NCBI GenBank assembly: GCA_902491895.1
Contig: CABUJH010000019.1
Span: forward strand, 1 to 30,334
DNA length: 30,334 bases
Source: an uncultured Collinsella sp.
Lineage (GTDB): Bacteria > Actinomycetota > Coriobacteriia > Coriobacteriales > Coriobacteriaceae
Direction: 5' to 3'
Below, piece by piece: positions 15,173-22,591 of the stretch. Within the stretch, counting starts at the first letter, position 1. Each line of letters begins with the position of its first letter. Made by a program: the position numbers and the translations under genes. Below the pieces are notes generated by a model. That model was not told where the DNA came from, ran no database searches, and saw only the letters and a program-made list of their open reading frames with translations.

Positions 15173-15688
15173 ATGGAAGACAAGCATCTATATCGAGAGA
15201 CACAATGGGACGTATCGGCCGAGGAGGGCCGTGCACACCATGGGTTGGTCGCGATTGGCTTTGCGGTGCTTGCCGTGCTGGTGATTGCCTTTTGTATTTG
15301 GACGTTTGGCGGTCGCGGCGGCGCCGCCTGGGAGTTTGAGGCCGACGAGGGCCTGCCGATTATGACCATGAAAGTTTCTGGTGGCAACACGGTTGCCGCA
15401 CCGGGCGACTATTGGTATCCGCGCGACGAGTTTATGCAACTGCAGCTGAGCGGCGGGTCTATTCCTGGTGAGGAAATCGAACGCGTGACGTTTGATGCGA
15501 CGCTCAAAACGCTGACGGTGAAGCTCAAAGATCAAGGCGACGTGCCCACGACGATGGATATCGCGCTGACGGAATGGCGCCTGGAGCCTCCGACGGGTGT
15601 TGCGGTGTCCGAGGTGGAGCATGTCAAGGTTACCTACCAAGATGGCTCGACAAGCGAGATTGCCAAAGCAGACGGCTTGGCGGAATAG
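15173..15688 (+). CDS. Membrane-anchored hypothetical protein
   Basis: Function not recognised. The 171-residue protein has a polar N-terminus (MEDKHLYRETQWDVSAEEGR), one transmembrane helix at about residues 24-46 (LVAIGFAVLAVLVIAFCIW), and a C-terminal domain of about 120 residues that looks beta-rich (MTMKVSGGNTV, QLQLSGGSIPGEEIERVTF, KTLTVKLKDQGDVPTTMDIA, EVEHVKVTYQDGSTSEI). By topology the domain could face either side; the N-terminal flank is acidic and no cleavage site is evident. The start at 15173 has GGGGAGG 5 nt upstream; the frame is open to 14993 but that part overlaps the thiC leader. It is transcribed divergently from thiC. Confidence 0.75.
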   Translation: MEDKHLYRETQWDVSAEEGRAHHGLVAIGFAVLAVLVIAFCIWTFGGRGGAAWEFEADEGLPIMTMKVSGGNTVAAPGDYWYPRDEFMQLQLSGGSIPGEEIERVTFDATLKTLTVKLKDQGDVPTTMDIALTEWRLEPPTGVAVSEVEHVKVTYQDGSTSEIAKADGLAE

Positions 15689-15711
15689 CGGGGTGTTTGG
15701 AAACGGCGGAC

Positions 15712-16521
15712 CTATTGTGCCTGCGCGTTCATGAATACCAGGGTGTTTTTGTCTGAAAGCTCGGGGATGTGCCGATAGCCGATGTTGAATGCGGTAAGTC
15801 CGCTTGCATCCTCGAGCTTGTTTTCTGCCATCCACCGCACCATGGAGCCGCGCGCCTTTTTGCTGGCGGTCGACCGTTGGATGGGCTTCCCGTTGCGGAT
15901 ACCCTCGCCAAAGAGGCACGTGACGGCTGTGGCGTCGCCCGCGAGGTGGGGCAGAACGGCTTTGGCATACTCTACGCTGGCGAGGTTGACGATCGTGGTG
16001 TTTGAGCCTGCCGGGGCGATAACCCGCGCGAGCTTGTCGCTCCAAAACGCGTAGAGGTCTCGGGCATCGTCAACGGCGAGCTTCGCACCCATCTCCAGCC
16101 GATACGGTTCGACGGCATGAAAGGGGCGTACGCATCCGTAAAGGCCCGAGAGGATCCACAGATGGTCTTGTAGCCATGCGAGCTGCGCGGCATCCATCAC
16201 CTCGGGTGCCATGCTCTGGTATTGAATGCCGTGATAGGACATGACGGCGGGGGAGATATTGCGGGCGATATCGGGATTGTCGAGGTCGCCGTTTTCCAAG
16301 ATGGGCTCGAACTCATGCAGGGTGTTGAGGCAAGGCCCCAGCAGTTTGTCGCTCACGTTCCATAGCGCCTGCAGGCCGCCGCTGCCTTCATTTCGCTCAA
16401 TATCTAGCAACGCGCGATGCAGTCGAGCCGTCTCGCGCGCAAAGGGCGGAATGCCCAGGACTCCAAAAGCATCTTGGGCCGAGCGCATCTGCTTGGCGGG
16501 CGAAATGATGACCTGCAGCAT
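15712..16521 (-). CDS. yaaA: YaaA-family peroxide stress protein
   Basis: Member of the YaaA/DUF328 family; the E. coli protein lowers intracellular iron and protects DNA from hydrogen peroxide, and the fold binds DNA. The 269-residue protein starts with the family hallmark MLQVIISPAKQM and contains SYHGIQYQSM, ILSGLYGCVRPFHAVEPYRLEMG, NTTIVNLASVEYAKAV and KKARGSMVRWM. GAGGAG lies 6-7 nt before the ATG. It runs in the same direction as the M18 aminopeptidase gene upstream, separated by the palindromic element at 16544-16610. Confidence 0.93.
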   Translation of the reverse strand: MLQVIISPAKQMRSAQDAFGVLGIPPFARETARLHRALLDIERNEGSGGLQALWNVSDKLLGPCLNTLHEFEPILENGDLDNPDIARNISPAVMSYHGIQYQSMAPEVMDAAQLAWLQDHLWILSGLYGCVRPFHAVEPYRLEMGAKLAVDDARDLYAFWSDKLARVIAPAGSNTTIVNLASVEYAKAVLPHLAGDATAVTCLFGEGIRNGKPIQRSTASKKARGSMVRWMAENKLEDASGLTAFNIGYRHIPELSDKNTLVFMNAQAQ

Positions 16522-16543
16522 GGATTCTCCTCTGCCAAAAAGA

Positions 16544-16610
16544 AGTTGCGGTGGAATAGTTCTTGTTCGACCTGTCTAAAGGGCTATTTAGGAACTATTT
16601 CACCGCAACT
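16544..16610. repeat. Palindromic element, copy A (21-bp arms)
   Basis: Arms 16544-16564 and 16590-16610 are complementary at 19 of 21 positions; the arm core is TTGCGGTGRAATAGTTC. The loop is 25 nt. It lies between the M18 gene end and the yaaA start. A second copy with the same arm sequence is at 28780-28846, so this is a dispersed family and not just a local terminator. Confidence 0.85.
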
Positions 16611-16623
16611 GATGAAGGGTCGG

Positions 16624-18021
16624 TTAGGCGCGCTCGAGGAAGGCCTTGTAACCGCGATATGCCTCGTAGATGTCGGCCTTGTTGGCGACCTCCCACAGGG
16701 CGTGCATGGACAGGACGGCAACGCCGGAGTCGATGACGTTCATGCCGTACTTGGCCATGATATAGGCGATGGTGCCGCCGCCGCCCGCGTTGACGCGGCC
16801 GAGCTCGCAGGTCTGGAAGTCCACGCCGGCCTCGTCCATGATGTCGCGGACGAGGGCCACGTACTCGGCGTCGGCGTCGTTGGAGCCGCCCTTGCCGCGG
16901 CTGCCCGTGTACTTGTTAAAGCACAGGCCACGACCCATAAAGGCGGCGTTCTTGGTCTCGAACTTGCCGGCATAGCCCGGGTCGAAGCCGGCGGACACGT
17001 CGGAGGAAAGCATGCGGCTGCGGGCGAGCGCGCGGCGCAGGGCCAGCGGGCTATCCTCGCCGGCGAGCGTCATGATCTCGGCGACGGTGTTCTCGAAGAA
17101 GCGGCTCGTCATGCCGGTGGCACCCACGGAGCCGATTTCCTCCTTGTCGACGATGAGTGTGATGCTCGTACGCTCCACGTTGGCGACGTTGATCTGGGCG
17201 AGCATAGAGGGATAGGCGCAGACACGGTCGTCGTGGCCATAGCCCAGAATCATGGAGCGGTCGAGGCCCATGTCGCGGGCGGGGCCGGCGGGCACGACCT
17301 CGATCTCGGCGGAGAGGAAGTCCTCCTCCTCGACGTCGTACTGCTCCTTGAGGATATCCAGGAACATCTGCTTGACGGGCTCCTTGGGGGCGTCCTTGTC
17401 GTCCTCGTCAAACTTGACGGGGCGGCCGCCCACGATCACGTCGAGAATCTCGGCATCGACGGCGTCCTTGGCAGGCTTGGACATCTGCTCGCTCGAGAGG
17501 TGGATCAGCAGGTCGGAGATGGTAAAGACCGGGTCGTCCGCCTTGTCGCCGATATTGATGTCGACGGTGGTACCGTCCTTTTTGCAGATGACGCCCACGA
17601 GTGCGAGCGGGGAGGCCACCCAGTGGTAGCTCTTGACGCCACCGTAGTAGTGCGTGTCGAGGTAGGCCATGTCGCCGGCCTCGAAGGCGGGGTTCTGCTT
17701 AAGGTCTAGGCGCGGCGAGTCCACGTGGGCGCCCAGGATGTTAAAGCCCTGCTCGAGCGGGGCGGTGCCCAGGTTGACGAGCATGAGGTCCTTGCCGTGA
17801 TTGGCGGCGTACACCTTGTCGCCTGCCTTGAGCTCGCGGCCTTCGGCGATCACGGTCTCCAGGTCGACGTATCCCGCCTCCTCGGCCATCTTGATGCCGG
17901 TCTTGACGCACAGGCGCTCGGTCTTGTTCTCGCTCAAAAACTGCTTATAGCCGCGGCAAAGCTCCTCGAGCTCCTCGACTTGCTGTGGCGTGTACTTTTT
18001 CCATGCGCAGGGACGCTCCAT
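16624..18021 (-). CDS. M18-family aminopeptidase
   Basis: Cytoplasmic metallo-aminopeptidase of family M18 (aspartyl-type), which trims acidic or neutral N-terminal residues from peptides using two metal ions. Metal-site motifs are in order in the 465-residue protein: NILGAHVDSPRLDLK (H99, D101), a DKEEIGSVGATG segment with the paired glutamates, GYGHDDRVCAY with the Asp, and the C-terminal SMHALWEVANKAD with the last His. The start at 18021 has AAAGGAG 8 nt upstream and gives MERPCAWKKYTPQQ; a longer frame to 18237 crosses the intergenic promoter region and is rejected. Length fits the family. Confidence 0.93.
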   Translation of the reverse strand: MERPCAWKKYTPQQVEELEELCRGYKQFLSENKTERLCVKTGIKMAEEAGYVDLETVIAEGRELKAGDKVYAANHGKDLMLVNLGTAPLEQGFNILGAHVDSPRLDLKQNPAFEAGDMAYLDTHYYGGVKSYHWVASPLALVGVICKKDGTTVDINIGDKADDPVFTISDLLIHLSSEQMSKPAKDAVDAEILDVIVGGRPVKFDEDDKDAPKEPVKQMFLDILKEQYDVEEEDFLSAEIEVVPAGPARDMGLDRSMILGYGHDDRVCAYPSMLAQINVANVERTSITLIVDKEEIGSVGATGMTSRFFENTVAEIMTLAGEDSPLALRRALARSRMLSSDVSAGFDPGYAGKFETKNAAFMGRGLCFNKYTGSRGKGGSNDADAEYVALVRDIMDEAGVDFQTCELGRVNAGGGGTIAYIMAKYGMNVIDSGVAVLSMHALWEVANKADIYEAYRGYKAFLERA

Positions 18022-18060
18022 GACGCAGGCTCCTTTCGGATCGATCGTGCTGGTTGATGT

Positions 18061-18095
18061 ACCGTGAGCCATCGTATCACGCGCGGGCTCACGGT
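18061..18095. promoter_or_regulatory. Inverted repeat around a candidate -10 box in the M18/polA divergent region
   Basis: ACCGTGAGCC (18061-18070) and GGCTCACGGT (18086-18095) form a perfect 10-bp inverted repeat with a 15-nt spacer. The spacer contains TACGAT on the minus strand, a plausible -10 for the M18 gene. It could be an operator. Confidence 0.35.
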
Positions 18096-18187
18096 GGCGG
18101 GGGAGCTTGATGTGAGGTGGCCGCGGGGCGGGGAGCGTGTAAACTGGAGTGAGCAAACCGTGCCCAGCCCAAAGCGAGGTATTTAAT

Positions 18188-20935
18188 ATGTCTGACAAGC
18201 GCCGCACTTTTGCCGTTATCGACGGCAACTCGCTCATGCACCGCGCCTTTCACGCCGTGCCGCCGACCATGAACGCGCCGGACGGTCGCCCCACCAACGC
18301 GATCTTTGGCTTTCTGAACATGTTTCTTAAGATGATTGATGCCTTTAACCCCGACGGTGTGGTCGTGGCGTTTGACAAGGGTAAGCCGCGCGTGCGCATG
18401 GAGATGCTGCCGCAGTATAAGGCGCAACGCCCGCCCATGGACCCCGATCTGCATGCGCAGTTCCCTATGATTAAGGAGCTGCTCACCGCGCTCAACGTGC
18501 CGATTCTGCAGTCCGAGGGCTGGGAAGGCGACGATATCCTGGGAACCATGGCGCGCCTGGGCGAGCAGGCCGGCTGCGACATGCTACTGGTGACCGGCGA
18601 CCGCGACATGTATCAACTCGTGACCGAGCACGTCAACGTGGTCTCGACCCGCAAGGGCCTGTCTGACGTGGCGATCATGACGCCCGAGAGCGTGGACGAC
18701 CTGTATCACGGCATTACGCCGGCGCTCGTGCCCGATTTTTACGGTCTGAAGGGCGATACGTCCGACAACATCCCCGGTGTACCGGGCATCGGTCCCAAAA
18801 AGGCGAGTGCGCTCATTGCGAAGTACGGTAGCCTGGACGAAGTCATCGCGCATGCCGACGAGGTCAAGGGCAAGATGGGCGAGAACCTGCGTGCACACAT
18901 CGATGACGCACTACTGAGCCGCAAGGTTGCGACAATTCGCACCGATGCGCCCGTCGAGCTCGACTTTGAGGCGACGTCCTTCCCGGCGTTTTCTGCCGAT
19001 GAGGTTTCCGCGGCGCTGGGTACGCTTGGTATCACCGCCATGCAGAACCGTTTCTTGGCGCTGATCGGCGGCGAGGGCGGGGCTGCTGCCTCCAGTGTGT
19101 TTGAGATACCTGCTATGGTTCGCGCAGCCGCCGGCGATGCTGACGCGCTTGGTGCCGTTGCGGCTGAGGTCTCCCGCGCGATTGATGCTGGCGAGTGGGT
19201 CGCCGCCGTGGTGGACGACGACAAGGAAGAGGGCGCGCTCTTTGGACTGACGCGCACGCTGTGGCTGGCGACGTCCAAGGGCCTGTTCGCGCTCGAGGAG
19301 GGCGACGGCGCCTCCACTGCCGTAGTCGATGGCTTCAACTTCGCTCACGGTGTGATCGCCGGCGTGCTTGCGCGCCTGTTTATGGAGGGCCGCGTGGCGA
19401 GCCCGGATACGAAGGCACTGCTGCACGAGCTTTCGCCCATCGATTCTTCTGAGCCCGAGCTCATGGATCCGCTCGCTGCCGATTCCACGCGTATCTTCGA
19501 TACCGTTGTCGCTGCCTATCTGCTGGATTCCGATCGCTCCGAGTTCGATGAGGCATATCTGGCCGATACGTATCTGCAGATGGTGCTGCCTGCGGCGCGC
19601 GGTGCAGGGGGTGCCGGTGAGGACGCTCCGGCGCCCGCCGCTCGCACGGCGGCCTTGACGCTGGCGCTGGTCGCACCGCTGCGCGACCGCATGGCCCGCG
19701 AGAACGCCGCCAACGTGTTCGATGGCATCGAGATGCCGCTCGTGCCGGTGCTTGCCAAGATGGAGCGCGCGGGCATGCTCGTGGATCCCGACCGCCTGCG
19801 CAGTCTGTCCGAGGGCCTGGCGACCCAGATTACCGAGGTTGAGCGCAGTATTCGCGACCTGGCGGGTGACGAGACCTTTAATATTGGCAGTCCCATGCAG
19901 CTGTCGCACGTGCTCTTTGATGTGATGGGGCTTCCGACCAAGGGCCTCAAGAAGACTAAGCGCGGCTATTATTCGACCAACGCCAAGGTGCTGAGCGACC
20001 TTGCGCGTGACCACGAAATCGTGCGTCTGATCTTGGACTGGCGTGAGAAGTCTAAGATCAAGTCCACCTATCTGGACACGCTGGGCCCGCTACGCCGTGG
20101 TGACGGTCGCGTACACACTACGTACAACCAGACCATCACGGCAACGGGGCGTCTGTCCTCGAGCGACCCGAACCTGCAGAACATCCCGACGCGCTCGGAG
20201 CTGGGTCGAACCGTCAAGACGGCGTTTTCGGCAGGCGAGGGAAGTGTCTTTTTGGCGGTGGACTACTCGCAGATCGAGCTGCGCCTGCTCGCGCATCTCT
20301 CGGGTGACGAGCACTTGGTGCGCGCCTTTAACGAGGGCGAGGACTTCCATGCCGAGACGGCGGCGCGCGTGTTTGGCGTTCCCGTGTTCGAGGTAACGCC
20401 CGACCTGCGCAGTCGCGCCAAGGCCGTGAACTTTGGCATCGTGTATGGTCAGCAGGCTTACGGCCTGTCGCAGTCGCTGCATATCTCGATGGCCGAGGCA
20501 CGCGACATGATCGACCGCTACTACGAGGCCTACCCGGGCGTGCGTACGTTCCTCGACAACGTAGTGGCGCGCGCCAAGCAGACGGGCTACGCCGAGACCA
20601 TGTATGGCCGCAGACGCCATATTCCCGAGCTCAAGGCCAAAAACCCGCAACTCCGCGGCTTTGGCGAGCGCACGGCCATGAACCACCCCATGCAGGGAAC
20701 CGCCGCCGACATCATCAAGATCGCCATGGCCCGCGTAAGCCGCCGCCTGGAAGAAGAAGGCTTTGCCGCCCACATGATCCTGCAGGTACACGACGAACTG
20801 GACTTTGAGTGCCCCGTCGACGAAGCCGAGCGCCTAACCACCATGGTCCGCGACGTCATGGAACACGTAGTAGACCTCCGCGTCCCCCTAATCGCCGAAG
20901 CCAGCACCGGCATAACTTGGGCCGACGCCAAATAA
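18188..20935 (+). CDS. polA: DNA polymerase I
   Basis: Repair and Okazaki-fragment polymerase, 915 residues. N-terminal 5' nuclease domain (about 1-300): IDGNSLMHRAFHA, WEGDDILGTMARLG, TGDRDMYQLV and GDTSDNIPGVPGIGPKKA. Middle domain (about 300-530) has the length of a 3'-5' exonuclease but lacks a recognisable DxE ExoI motif, so proofreading is probably lost. Polymerase domain (about 530-915): motif A VDYSQIELRLLAHL with D692, motif B RSRAKAVNFGIVYG (about 741-754, K745), motif C VHDELDFE with D869. The start at 18188 (MSDKRRTFAVIDG) fits the family; GAGG lies about 10 nt upstream. The last 300 nt use A- and C-ending codons (CTA, GTA, ATA) unlike the rest. Confidence 0.96.
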   Translation: MSDKRRTFAVIDGNSLMHRAFHAVPPTMNAPDGRPTNAIFGFLNMFLKMIDAFNPDGVVVAFDKGKPRVRMEMLPQYKAQRPPMDPDLHAQFPMIKELLTALNVPILQSEGWEGDDILGTMARLGEQAGCDMLLVTGDRDMYQLVTEHVNVVSTRKGLSDVAIMTPESVDDLYHGITPALVPDFYGLKGDTSDNIPGVPGIGPKKASALIAKYGSLDEVIAHADEVKGKMGENLRAHIDDALLSRKVATIRTDAPVELDFEATSFPAFSADEVSAALGTLGITAMQNRFLALIGGEGGAAASSVFEIPAMVRAAAGDADALGAVAAEVSRAIDAGEWVAAVVDDDKEEGALFGLTRTLWLATSKGLFALEEGDGASTAVVDGFNFAHGVIAGVLARLFMEGRVASPDTKALLHELSPIDSSEPELMDPLAADSTRIFDTVVAAYLLDSDRSEFDEAYLADTYLQMVLPAARGAGGAGEDAPAPAARTAALTLALVAPLRDRMARENAANVFDGIEMPLVPVLAKMERAGMLVDPDRLRSLSEGLATQITEVERSIRDLAGDETFNIGSPMQLSHVLFDVMGLPTKGLKKTKRGYYSTNAKVLSDLARDHEIVRLILDWREKSKIKSTYLDTLGPLRRGDGRVHTTYNQTITATGRLSSSDPNLQNIPTRSELGRTVKTAFSAGEGSVFLAVDYSQIELRLLAHLSGDEHLVRAFNEGEDFHAETAARVFGVPVFEVTPDLRSRAKAVNFGIVYGQQAYGLSQSLHISMAEARDMIDRYYEAYPGVRTFLDNVVARAKQTGYAETMYGRRRHIPELKAKNPQLRGFGERTAMNHPMQGTAADIIKIAMARVSRRLEEEGFAAHMILQVHDELDFECPVDEAERLTTMVRDVMEHVVDLRVPLIAEASTGITWADAK

Positions 20936-20969
20936 AGACGTATCAACAACCCCAAAGTAACCAAAAGCA

Positions 20970-21002
20970 GAAGGGGCCTCCTGCCAACAAGGAGGCCCCT
21001 TC
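20970..21002 (+). terminator. Hairpin after polA
   Basis: Perfect 13-bp stem GAAGGGGCCTCCT (20970-20982) with AGGAGGCCCCTTC (20990-21002) and a 7-nt loop, 35 nt after the polA stop. Only ATTCC follows, so the U-run is poor, but position and strength favour a terminator. Confidence 0.7.
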
Positions 21003-21068
21003 ATTCCAAAAAATCAGCCAAGTATCTAGGCGCCAAGACGCCATCCATGCGGCAAGCAAGTCACCCAA

Positions 21069-21198
21069 GGACCTGGCCGGGCGAGGCGGGTAAGTTTTTC
21101 GTAGATTCCGCACGAGCCGGAAAGCACTTAATGTGCTTTCCGAGCGAGCCCAGGACCTGACCGAGCGAAAAACTTACCCGCCTCGCCCGGCCAGGTCC
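21069..21198. repeat. Perfect 33-bp inverted repeat with nested hairpin
   Basis: Left arm 21069-21101 and right arm 21166-21198 are perfectly complementary over 33 bp (arm begins GGACCTGGCCGGGCGAGG). The 64-nt loop contains its own 9-bp hairpin, GGAAAGCAC with GTGCTTTCC around TTAAT. Near 21152 it also has a degenerate direct copy of the arm start (AGGACCTGACCGAGCG). It lies between the convergent polA and HAD genes and ends 11 nt from the HAD stop. No ORF is inside. Confidence 0.9.
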
Positions 21199-21209
21199 GA
21201 CGAACCACG

Positions 21210-22037
21210 TTAACGAGCCGCCAAGATGCCGTCGATGAGCGTCAGTACGCCCCCGTCGTTGTTGCTCGGAATGCGCCACTTGGCGTGCGCGTTCATATGC
21301 TCCTCGGCATTGTCCACGATAAAGCTGTGACCAACGCGCTCCAGCATGGGGATGTCGTTGTACGTATCGCCCACGGCGGCGGCGTCGGCGATATCGATGC
21401 CCAGGTGCTCGCACAGGTGAGCGACGCCGGCGCCCTTGTCGACGCCCAGGTTCATATAGTCGATCCACTCGCGCCCAGCGTTGGTGACGTAGAGCTTGTC
21501 CGAGAACTCGGGGCTATAGGTCTCGCGGAAAGCGGGCTCGGCGTCGTAGCCGGGGAAGAAGACCGAAATCTTGTTGGACTCGAAATCAATGCCATCAAAG
21601 CTGTCGACGTAGTTGATTGTGTTGTAGTAGACGCTGATCTCGTCGTGGTATTGATGGTCGCGGGCAAGCACGTAGAACTCGTCGAAGCAGCAAAGGACGG
21701 GGACAGCGCGCGGATCCTCCGAGGCGCGGCTCAAGACCTGCTGATACAGCTCCACGTCAATAGTGCTCTTATAGATATAGCTGCCGCGATAGATCACGCA
21801 CGCTCCGTTGTCGGGACAAAAGGCGAGGCGGTTCTTGACGCCCTCGAACATCTCCTCGAGCTTGGGGGCGGGACGTCCGCTGGCGGGGCAGAATACGATG
21901 TCGGCGTCGGCGAGCTTGTCCAGGCGCTCATCAAGACCCTGGGGCAGCACGCGCTCGTCGGTCAGCAGCGTCTTGTCCATGTCGACGGCGAGAATCTTAA
22001 TGTTTCCGATATTGGCGTCCGATTCGTAAGTTTGCAT
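21210..22037 (-). CDS. Cof-type HAD-IIB phosphatase
   Basis: Predicted Mg-dependent phosphatase of the haloacid dehalogenase superfamily, Cof/YidA subfamily; substrates in this group are sugar phosphates, nucleotides or PLP, not predictable here. Motif I is AVDMDKTLLTD with D19 and D21, motif II is the Ser in CPASGRPAPK, motif III is the Lys in VDKGAGVAHL, and motif IV is AVGDTYNDIPML. The 275-residue length and the cap domain between motifs II and III fit class IIB. The start at 22037 is supported only by a weak AAAGG-like site upstream. It faces polA tail to tail. Confidence 0.9.
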   Translation of the reverse strand: MQTYESDANIGNIKILAVDMDKTLLTDERVLPQGLDERLDKLADADIVFCPASGRPAPKLEEMFEGVKNRLAFCPDNGACVIYRGSYIYKSTIDVELYQQVLSRASEDPRAVPVLCCFDEFYVLARDHQYHDEISVYYNTINYVDSFDGIDFESNKISVFFPGYDAEPAFRETYSPEFSDKLYVTNAGREWIDYMNLGVDKGAGVAHLCEHLGIDIADAAAVGDTYNDIPMLERVGHSFIVDNAEEHMNAHAKWRIPSNNDGGVLTLIDGILAAR

Positions 22038-22147
22038 AAAAGCGAGCCTTTCGTTTCGAGATTGTTTCAGACGTTATAACCATCAATTCGTAGTCGGGCG
22101 TATTTTCGCAGGAACGGAGCGTATTTGCACCACGCTTCACAAAGTAA

Positions 22148-22162
22148 TGAAAAAACTTTTCA
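22148..22162. promoter_or_regulatory. Possible ArgR/AhrC-type operator
   Basis: TGAAAA-AAC-TTTTCA is a palindrome just upstream of the candidate argG promoter. It resembles an ARG box (TGAAT-N4-ATTCA), but the half-sites are one base further apart than in the E. coli or Bacillus consensus. Confidence 0.3.
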
Positions 22163-22180
22163 GAAATTTGAATTTGTCGC

Positions 22181-22208
22181 TTGTGCTGCGGGCACTTTAG
22201 CGTAATAT
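22181..22208 (+). promoter_or_regulatory. Candidate promoter for the argG leader transcript
   Basis: TTGTGC (22181-22186), 16-nt spacer, TAATAT (22203-22208). Both boxes are imperfect. Transcription would begin near 22215, about 100 nt before the leader peptide. Confidence 0.35.
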
Positions 22209-22311
22209 AGCGACCATCGAAAACGGAGACGGAAAAACAACCGCTTACCGAGGAAAAGGTACCGTTTACGATATTAGAATTGCGCCCGGCGATAGGTGAA
22301 AGGAGAGGCAG

Positions 22312-22386
22312 ATGCAGTTCGTAAAGATCATCACCACTGCAGACAATGCCATCCGACGCCAGCGCGCAATTTCCCGACGACGATAA
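22312..22386 (+). CDS. Arginine-rich leader peptide upstream of argG (24 residues)
   Basis: Small ORF with a strong ribosome binding site (AAAGGAG, AGGAG at 22301-22305) 6 nt before the ATG. It encodes 24 residues; the last ten are RRQRAISRRR, with Arg at positions 15, 16, 18, 22, 23 and 24. Four of the six Arg codons are CGA, which is rare next to CGC in the surrounding genes, and the ORF ends CGA CGA CGA TAA. A 6-bp hairpin (22379-22394) starts within these last codons and overlaps the stop. Placed about 200 nt before an arginine-biosynthesis gene, this fits a ribosome-mediated attenuator sensing charged tRNA-Arg. Regulation is inferred; the ORF and its codons are seen directly. Confidence 0.75.
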   Translation: MQFVKIITTADNAIRRQRAISRRR

Positions 22387-22497
22387 CAATCGTCTCTGTC
22401 CGCATGGGGCGAATTGCCTCAACAGAGTCATTTTGAGGTCGTTGGGTTTTAGCACGACATTGCTGCATGTTTCTAGGGCATGTATGTGCTGATTTTT
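22379..22497 (+). promoter_or_regulatory. Set of competing hairpins after the arginine leader (putative attenuator)
   Basis: Stems by eye: A GACGAT/ATCGTC (22379-22394); B CTCTGT/ACAGAG (22394-22399 with 22422-22427), with an inner GGGGC/GCCTC stem; C CCTCAA/TTGAGG (22417-22422 with 22433-22438); D GTCGT/ACGAC (22438-22442 with 22454-22458); E AGCAC/GTGCT (22451-22455 with 22486-22490), followed by GATTTTTGC. B and C share bases, C and D share a base or two, and D and E overlap, so they cannot all form together. E has the only downstream T-run and is the best terminator candidate. Confidence 0.5.
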
Positions 22498-22591
22498 GCT
22501 ATTTAACCTGATATTGCACGGTATATGACCTTGAAATGACTTGCAACTGACCGATGTTCTAACTAGCTACCAAGGGCGAAAGGAAACAGCC

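Larger units (their letters stand above)
22038..22591 (+). other. Long argG upstream region with leader peptide and alternative hairpins
   Basis: A 554-nt spacer between the divergent HAD gene and argG. It holds a possible ARG-box-like palindrome (22148-22162), a candidate promoter (22181-22208), a 24-codon arginine-rich leader ORF (22312-22386), and at least five short stems between 22379 and 22490, several mutually exclusive. This is the layout of a transcription attenuator. Confidence 0.65.

Noticed and set aside
16417..17709. 430-codon ORF on the plus strand across the M18 aminopeptidase and the yaaA start
   Set aside because: Antisense shadow spanning a palindromic element; Val/Gly/His-rich with no domain.
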